NCBI GenBank assembly: GCA_023205875.1
Contig: CP060767.1
Span: forward strand, 124,001-188,000
Length of the DNA: 64,000 nt
Reading direction: 5' to 3'
From: Chloropicon primus
Lineage: Eukaryota > Chlorophyta > Chloropicophyceae > Chloropicales > Chloropicaceae
How positions within the stretch are numbered: the stretch's first letter is position 1; each line of letters begins with the position of its first letter. Both the position numbers and the translations under genes were made by a program. Below the pieces are notes generated by a model. It did not search any database and had not been told where the DNA came from. It worked only from the letters and a program-made list of their open reading frames with translations. This document shows, piece by piece, positions 59,603 through 64,000 of the stretch.

Positions 59603-59767
59603 CGAGTCGAAAGAGCCCTCTCGTGGATGTACGCACAGAAAGAAAGAAAGAAAGAAGCAACTTGTAGACAAAATCGGAAATGTAAAACATTACTTGTCAC
59701 TTCTACTGTTACAACGCGTGCCATCGCTGCTTGGGCTTGATTCAGAGATGACAAAAGAGTCCCTTTG

Positions 59768-62140
59768 TCACGACTCCTTGGGCTTGTCCTCCCCATTCAC
59801 GGGCGGTGGTGCGTTCGCCTTAGTGTACAATGTGCTTTGGCCCGGCGGGGAGTTGCCCGTGTCGTCAAGATCGTAATCTACCAGCGGGTTCATGGCGAGG
59901 GGAGACGAGGAGTTGGGAAGGACGGCCGTTCCGGCGTGACTGGGCGAGGCCGAAACCGGAACTCCCTCCCCTTCTCCCACGTCCATCTCCATGCTCGCGC
60001 TGACATCCATTTGGGTGTTGCTCGCGGGATCCGGGGCCGAGGGGCCGGGGTCCTCCCCCTCGTCACTCTCAAAGTAGTCCTCCTCTTCCTTTTCCATCGA
60101 ACCGTCCCTTCTCTTCCTCATCCTGCTCAGCCTCATCTCTGCCAGCACGGTCTTCTCGTCCCCCTCCATCCTCATGGTCTCGTTGTTCAGATTTTGCTCG
60201 TGCTTCAGCTTGAGCTGGCGAAAGCTTTGAACGTACTCCACCCCCGAGAGCTTGTCCCAGAACTTCTCGATGCTGTACTTGATAAGCATCCTCAGGTTCT
60301 CCTTCTTCATGTACTCGAAGAGCTCGAGAACGGCCGAGTTGAGCATGTTGTACTTCTCCCCATTCGCCAGGAAGGCCTGCACGACGGGGGCGAAGGCGTC
60401 GCTCCCTGTGATCTGTGTGTAGTAAAACTCGTCCTTGATGCCGACGCAGGCTCTAAGCAGCCGAAGCGCCGCCAGAACCACGACCTTCTCCCTCCTGTGC
60501 ATGAGCTGAGAGACCTTGTGAACGATTTTGTTTCTCAGGAAGAAGTACTTTATCCACATGGAGTGAGCGTGGACGCAGAAGCAGAGCAAGTCCAGCACGA
60601 GCACTAGGGTGATCGGATTGGAGTCAGGGGTCAGCACCCCGACGACCTTGCCAAAGTAATTCTCGTAAAAGACGTCCCAGAACTCGTTTTTGTTCTCCTT
60701 CATGACCGGCTGGATGGACTCTGGATCCAGCAGCATCCTTATCACATCGCTGATCTGCTCCTGGAGGCCCCTTTGACTTTCCAGCAGCAGGGTGTCCATC
60801 ATGGTCACCATCAGAGAGTTTTCCCCGCTCGCGTCCTGCATCAGGTACCCCCTCAGCAGCGTCGGGTCGTGGTGAAGGGTCGACATCATCACGTCCATTC
60901 CCTTCAACCGCAAGGAGTCGTCGCTGTCCCTCAAAATAGAGCTCGTGATGTCAAACAACCCCAGCCTAATGAAGTGCAAGAAGAGCTGGTGCCTTTGGTG
61001 CACCTGCAGGTGCTTTGCGTGATCACACAGCTCCTGAACGAAGTCCACGAGGCTGACCCACTCCACAGTCTTCTTCTCCGTGTTCTTCATCTTGTCGAAG
61101 AGGTTGCTAAAAAAGTCCGGGTCCGAGGCCAAGGCCTGGAGGATCTCTATGTTATTGTACATGATGATGGAGCTGAGGGTACCAAAAGTCGCGTCGTCCA
61201 ACACTATCGGGAGGATCGTGTCCTTGATGTACGATATCTTAAACGTCTGGTGTATCTTGGACAGAACATCCCCCCTCTGGATCGGAACGACCTCCTTGAA
61301 CTTGATCTCGCTCTTCAGCGTCTCCCTGTGGTTCTGCTTCTCTGGGAAACTTGAGTCGTATTCCAACATCCCGATGGTGTCCAGGATGGCACCGTCGCTG
61401 AAGACGATCTCCAAAATCCCTGGGTCATTCAGCATCACAAGACCTTTCATGATGGAGTTCACGTGCTGAAGGCTCTCCTCGTCCTCCACGTCCTCCAGAA
61501 TATGAAAGATCTCCGACAGCTTCGTCAAAAAGTCGGACTCCCTGATTTGCACGGCGAACCCCTCCCGGTGGCAAGGGTGGAGGTCCACGAACACTTTGGC
61601 GATGGCTTGAAGGTTCCCCACCTCGAGCTCGGGCATCTCGATCCTCTGAAAGTTTTCCGCCTGGCCCAGCTGGCCCACCTGACCGAGCCGGACCCCCTGC
61701 TTGTCCACCCCGCTCCTCTCCATGGCAACTTCATCGATCATCCCGGTCAGACTCTGCTGCTGCTGCTGCACCGCCGCGCCGCTCTGTTCCCCCCCCAGCC
61801 GGCTCGACTGGAACCCCAGCATCTGAGCCTTGTACGACTGAAGCTCCTTCCAGATGTACTCGCACCCCTCCTCGTGCTGAAAGCTTATCGCGACGTCGTT
61901 GCTCACCTCCGGGTCCGTCCATGTGATGATGGTCCCGTCGCCCTGCCTCTGGTACGCGTTCGTGGGCAGGATCCGCGACAGCATCAGAGGCGGCCCCGGA
62001 TCCGTCTCGCTCACAACAATGATGCTCCTCGACCTGTCCGACAAGTTCTCCTGCAGGACGACGTGACCCACCCCGTTGTCTTCCCACGTCCCGTCCTCCG
62101 CGAGGCTGTAAACCTTCACTCGGCGCTGCGGTTGCTCCAT
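59768..62140 (-). CDS. PP4R3: Protein phosphatase 4 regulatory subunit 3 (SMEK/PSY2)
   Basis: A single exon gives 790 residues. N-terminal EVH1/Ran-binding-like domain (RRVKVYSLAEDGTWEDNGVG, AISFQHEEGCEYIWKEL) is followed by the SMK-1/DUF625 armadillo region, including VPIQRGDVLSKIHQTFKISY, DFVQELCDHAKHLQVHQRHQ and the PP4R3 hallmark HAHSMWIKYFFLRNKIVHKV, then GCLE-type helices. The tail (650-790) is acidic and disordered with KRRRDGSMEKEEEDYFE-like charge runs. PP4R3 targets PP4 catalytic subunit to substrates such as gamma-H2AX in DNA-damage recovery. No introns over 2.4 kb. A promoter element lies 355 bases upstream. Confidence 0.94.
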   Translation of the reverse strand: MEQPQRRVKVYSLAEDGTWEDNGVGHVVLQENLSDRSRSIIVVSETDPGPPLMLSRILPTNAYQRQGDGTIITWTDPEVSNDVAISFQHEEGCEYIWKELQSYKAQMLGFQSSRLGGEQSGAAVQQQQQSLTGMIDEVAMERSGVDKQGVRLGQVGQLGQAENFQRIEMPELEVGNLQAIAKVFVDLHPCHREGFAVQIRESDFLTKLSEIFHILEDVEDEESLQHVNSIMKGLVMLNDPGILEIVFSDGAILDTIGMLEYDSSFPEKQNHRETLKSEIKFKEVVPIQRGDVLSKIHQTFKISYIKDTILPIVLDDATFGTLSSIIMYNNIEILQALASDPDFFSNLFDKMKNTEKKTVEWVSLVDFVQELCDHAKHLQVHQRHQLFLHFIRLGLFDITSSILRDSDDSLRLKGMDVMMSTLHHDPTLLRGYLMQDASGENSLMVTMMDTLLLESQRGLQEQISDVIRMLLDPESIQPVMKENKNEFWDVFYENYFGKVVGVLTPDSNPITLVLVLDLLCFCVHAHSMWIKYFFLRNKIVHKVSQLMHRREKVVVLAALRLLRACVGIKDEFYYTQITGSDAFAPVVQAFLANGEKYNMLNSAVLELFEYMKKENLRMLIKYSIEKFWDKLSGVEYVQSFRQLKLKHEQNLNNETMRMEGDEKTVLAEMRLSRMRKRRDGSMEKEEEDYFESDEGEDPGPSAPDPASNTQMDVSASMEMDVGEGEGVPVSASPSHAGTAVLPNSSSPLAMNPLVDYDLDDTGNSPPGQSTLYTKANAPPPVNGEDKPKES

Positions 62141-62494
62141 CTCTCCAACTCTCTCTCTCTCTCTCTCTCTGCGCGCGTGCTCGAGACGGAGGACTTTCGG
62201 GCACACCGCTTCGCCTCGTGCCTTTTGCGTTGGTTTTCAAATCAACCCACGCCAGCAGTTCCCTGTGGTGATGATGGGATGAATTAACTCGTGCGGGTTC
62301 CTTCCATTCTTCTTCGCTCTTCTCGTAAAGGTACGACGCGAGGAGGTGAAAACGAAGGAGGAGACCTTTCCGAGGCCCTCTCCATGCTTCAGCTCATATC
62401 TTCCCTCGTCGTCATCCGAAAAAGAAAACCTTTCATGCCCATCCAAAAAAAAGAAAAAGAAAAAAAAAACAGAGCAACGTTTCAGGTCGTCATG

Positions 62495-62556
62495 TCCTCA
62501 AAACTGCGTCGTTTTTTTCGACCGAAGAGTCTTTGGAAAGATTAGAACGTAACGCT
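62495..62556 (-). promoter_or_regulatory. Shared bipartite promoter element (PP4R3)
   Basis: Minus strand: GCGTTACGTTCTAATCTTTC, then CAAAGACTCTTCGGTCG and AACGACGCAGTTTTGAGG. It is about 355 bases upstream of the ATG, the longest gap seen, so a 5'-UTR intron is likely. Confidence 0.55.
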
Positions 62557-62805
62557 CTGATTGATCCTCTCCAACAAACGCGCCGACCTCTCGTTCGTCG
62601 TCCATTCCACTCGGCGTACTCACCTCTCCCTCCTCGTCCACCCCGAAGTCACGAGGTTGTGGTTTTAGGTGTACGAGATCTGAGGCTCTCAGCTCTTCAG
62701 CGAGCGGGCGGCGGGTGACGTCGATTACGGAGACGTGAAACAAAGGTGAGTGGAGGACGAGGAAGGTAGGGAGGAAGAAAGAGGGTGGGACTGACGGAAG
62801 AGTCG

Positions 62806-63230
62806 TGTCGTGATCTTTCCAAAGACCCCTCGTTGGAAGATTTTGACGCCGTAATGAAGTTTTTAGAGACTGAATGGTGGATGCCGTTTCGTTTTTTTAT
62901 TAGCTGGCCTTGGACGGAGGGAGAGACAGGTGAGTGGAGGAGGAGGACGGGGAGGGGGGCGAACGAGGGGGAGGGGACCGGAACCTTCGTCTGTTACTCT
63001 TTCTTTCGACCCCTCGGTCGAGGATTTCGACGCCTTGGGTGAGGGTTTTGAGGGAGATCTGTCCGTCCTGAAAGAGGGAGAGAAGAGGGGGAAGAGGGAG
63101 GGCGACAGAAGGCGGGGGAGAGGGCGACGGGGACGGTCGGGGTGCTGGACCGGGACGAAGCCTTCGGAATCATCGTCTTCTCCTCTTTCTTTCGACCTCT
63201 AGGTCGAGGATTTCGACGCCGTGGTGAGGA
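62806..63230 (+). repeat. Three tandem promoter units (187 and 186 bp apart), desaturase gene
   Basis: Cores at 62816, 63003 and 63189: CTTTCCAAAGACCCCTCG, CTTTCGACCCCTCGGTCG and CTTTCGACCTCTAGGTCG, each followed by AAGATTTTGACGCC or AGGATTTCGACGCC. Donor-like CAAAG|GTGAGTGGAGG and GACAG|GTGAGTGGAGG occur at 62749 and 62929. The third core is about 120 bases before the ATG. Confidence 0.7.
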
Positions 63231-63311
63231 TGGGAGACTGAGACTGACAGGGTTTTTTTCTTGTCTTTTGGCAAAACGCGCGGAGCAGAAGCCTTGTTGA
63301 GGCCAACACCC

Positions 63312-64000
63312 ATGAAGGTGCAAGCAATGAGAAGTTTGAGCGGGAAGCCGGCGTGCACCTCTTCGAGGAGGTTTTCCTCGGTGAGCTGCAGGGCCACGGG
63401 GTCTGGCTCGGAGGGGGCGTCCTCGTACAGCAGCAGGAGGGAGAGCATGAAGGCGTCGATCAACCCGAGCGGGGCGAGGAGCCGCTTGGTGGCGCCGAAC
63501 GCGATCGAGGCGAGGCCGGACGTGGAAGCCCTGGAGAAGCTCGTGAGGAGCGAGGCGGCCCCCGACGCTTCCCCCGTTCTCATTTGCGGTCAAGTGTCTC
63601 ACTCGTTGACCAAGGAGAGGGAGGAGATCATACATAGCATGGAGGACTTCATGGAGGAGAAAGTGTACAAGTACCTGAAACCCGTGGAAAAGTGCTGGCA
63701 GGCGCAGGACTTCTTGCCGGACCCAGCGAGCGAGGACTTCATCCCGGAAATCCAAGCTTTGAGGGAGAGGACCCTCGCTCTGCCTGACGATTACTTGGTG
63801 GTGTTGGTGGGCGACATGGTGACCGAGGAGGCCCTGCCCACCTACATGAGCATGCTGAACACGATTGACGGGACTCGAGACGAGACCGGAAGCGACGACA
63901 CGGTCTGGGGGAAGTGGACGCGCGAGTGGACCGCGGAGGAGAACAGGCACGGAGACCTGCTGAACAAGTACCTTTACCTCAGCGGGAGGGTCGACATGAG
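63312..64000 (+). CDS. Plastid acyl-[acyl-carrier-protein] desaturase (3' end outside window)
   Basis: The frame is open from ATG 63312 to the window edge, 229 codons. Residues 1-50 ([20 protein letters not shown] and a serine-rich stretch) look like a chloroplast transit peptide. The mature part matches stearoyl-ACP delta-9 desaturase: [69 protein letters not shown] and [20 protein letters not shown]. The glutamate in VTEEALPTY and the EENRHG motif are ligands of the di-iron centre. It introduces the first double bond into stearoyl-ACP in the stroma, feeding oleate to the ER elongases encoded elsewhere in this window. The second half (second EExxH) lies outside. Confidence 0.93.
   Translation, partial: MKVQAMRSLSGKPACTSSRRFSSVSCRATGSGSEGASSYSSRRESMKASINPSGARSRLVAPNAIEARPDVEALEKLVRSEAAPDASPVLICGQVSHSLTKEREEIIHSMEDFMEEKVYKYLKPVEKCWQAQDFLPDPASEDFIPEIQALRERTLALPDDYLVVLVGDMVTEEALPTYMSMLNTIDGTRDETGSDDTVWGKWTREWTAEENRHGDLLNKYLYLSGRVDM

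Larger units (their letters stand above)
62141..63311. other. Divergent region PP4R3 / acyl-ACP desaturase
   Basis: Starts with a (TC)n tract at 62152-62171, then a possible PP4R3 leader with GTAAAGG-type donor-like sites. The minus-oriented promoter copy at 62495-62556 and the three plus-oriented units follow. No gene seen. Confidence 0.5.

Overview
The window is a gene-dense nuclear segment of a unicellular, photosynthetic eukaryote (a microalga). The evidence is spliceosomal introns with GT..AG ends and (TC)n-rich tracts; plastid proteins encoded in the nucleus with transit-like N termini (zeta-carotene isomerase Z-ISO, stromal acyl-ACP desaturase, bacterial-type uS17); two ER-type polyunsaturated fatty-acid elongases; and three genes typical of flagellated cells (NDK7, a SHIPPO/ODF3-like protein and a WDR54-like propeller). 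Nuclear uS17 and a nuclear Mg-chelatase ChlI fragment lean towards a green plastid, but the lineage is not fixed by what I can see. About 33 genes are present, roughly one per 2 kb. Most have zero to three introns, and convergent neighbours are often only 50-100 bases apart.

Layout. 0-10 kb: p23 co-chaperone (cut by the left edge), gamma-carbonic anhydrase, Costars protein, two tandem monoacylglycerol-lipase-like hydrolases, a divergent pair of ELO elongases, and TrmB. 10-24 kb: a protein with three HARE-HTH repeats, a COG0523/CobW GTPase, REV7, a SHIPPO protein, DPH6 diphthamide synthetase, a membrane-anchored methyltransferase and a RING-H2 protein. 24-31 kb: a kelch transmembrane receptor-like protein and a multi-domain thioredoxin-like protein. 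31-33.5 kb: an odd island with an orphan ChlI C-terminal piece, a SANT/Myb-like exon, and an intact AP2-like plus PD-(D/E)XK nuclease-like ORF that is visibly G+C-rich. 33.8-46 kb: Z-ISO, KIN17, an EEP-family phosphodiesterase, a xanthine dehydrogenase/aldehyde oxidase family molybdoenzyme, a 56-bp minisatellite, ABCF, and a DUF482/FemAB-like protein. 47-64 kb: a degenerate RWP-RK-like protein with a duplicated helical module, a TM9SF nonaspanin, NDK7, a WDR54-like protein, uS17, a small PH-like protein, a secreted ShKT-domain protein, PP4R3/SMEK, and the start of a stearoyl-ACP desaturase cut by the right edge.

The most striking non-coding signal is a bipartite element (CGTCTC..GATCTTTC, then about 8 bases, then CCCTCGGTCGAAGGATTT and GGCGCC). 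It recurs more than 20 times and nearly always sits 70-200 bases upstream of a start codon, in the sense orientation. At several genes it lies in tandem units of about 180-200 bp that also carry splice-like GT(A/G)AG and TTTC..AG signals. One 254-bp stretch of such units is shared almost verbatim by two unrelated genes 19 kb apart. I regard this as the best candidate for an undescribed system: a dispersed, tandemly expandable promoter/leader module.

Functionally, the window mixes lipid metabolism (lipases, elongases, acyl-ACP desaturase), plastid biogenesis, DNA repair/translesion synthesis (REV7, KIN17, PP4R3), translation factors (DPH6, TrmB, ABCF, uS17) and cilium proteins. I see no operon-like functional cluster apart from the elongase pair and the lipase pair.
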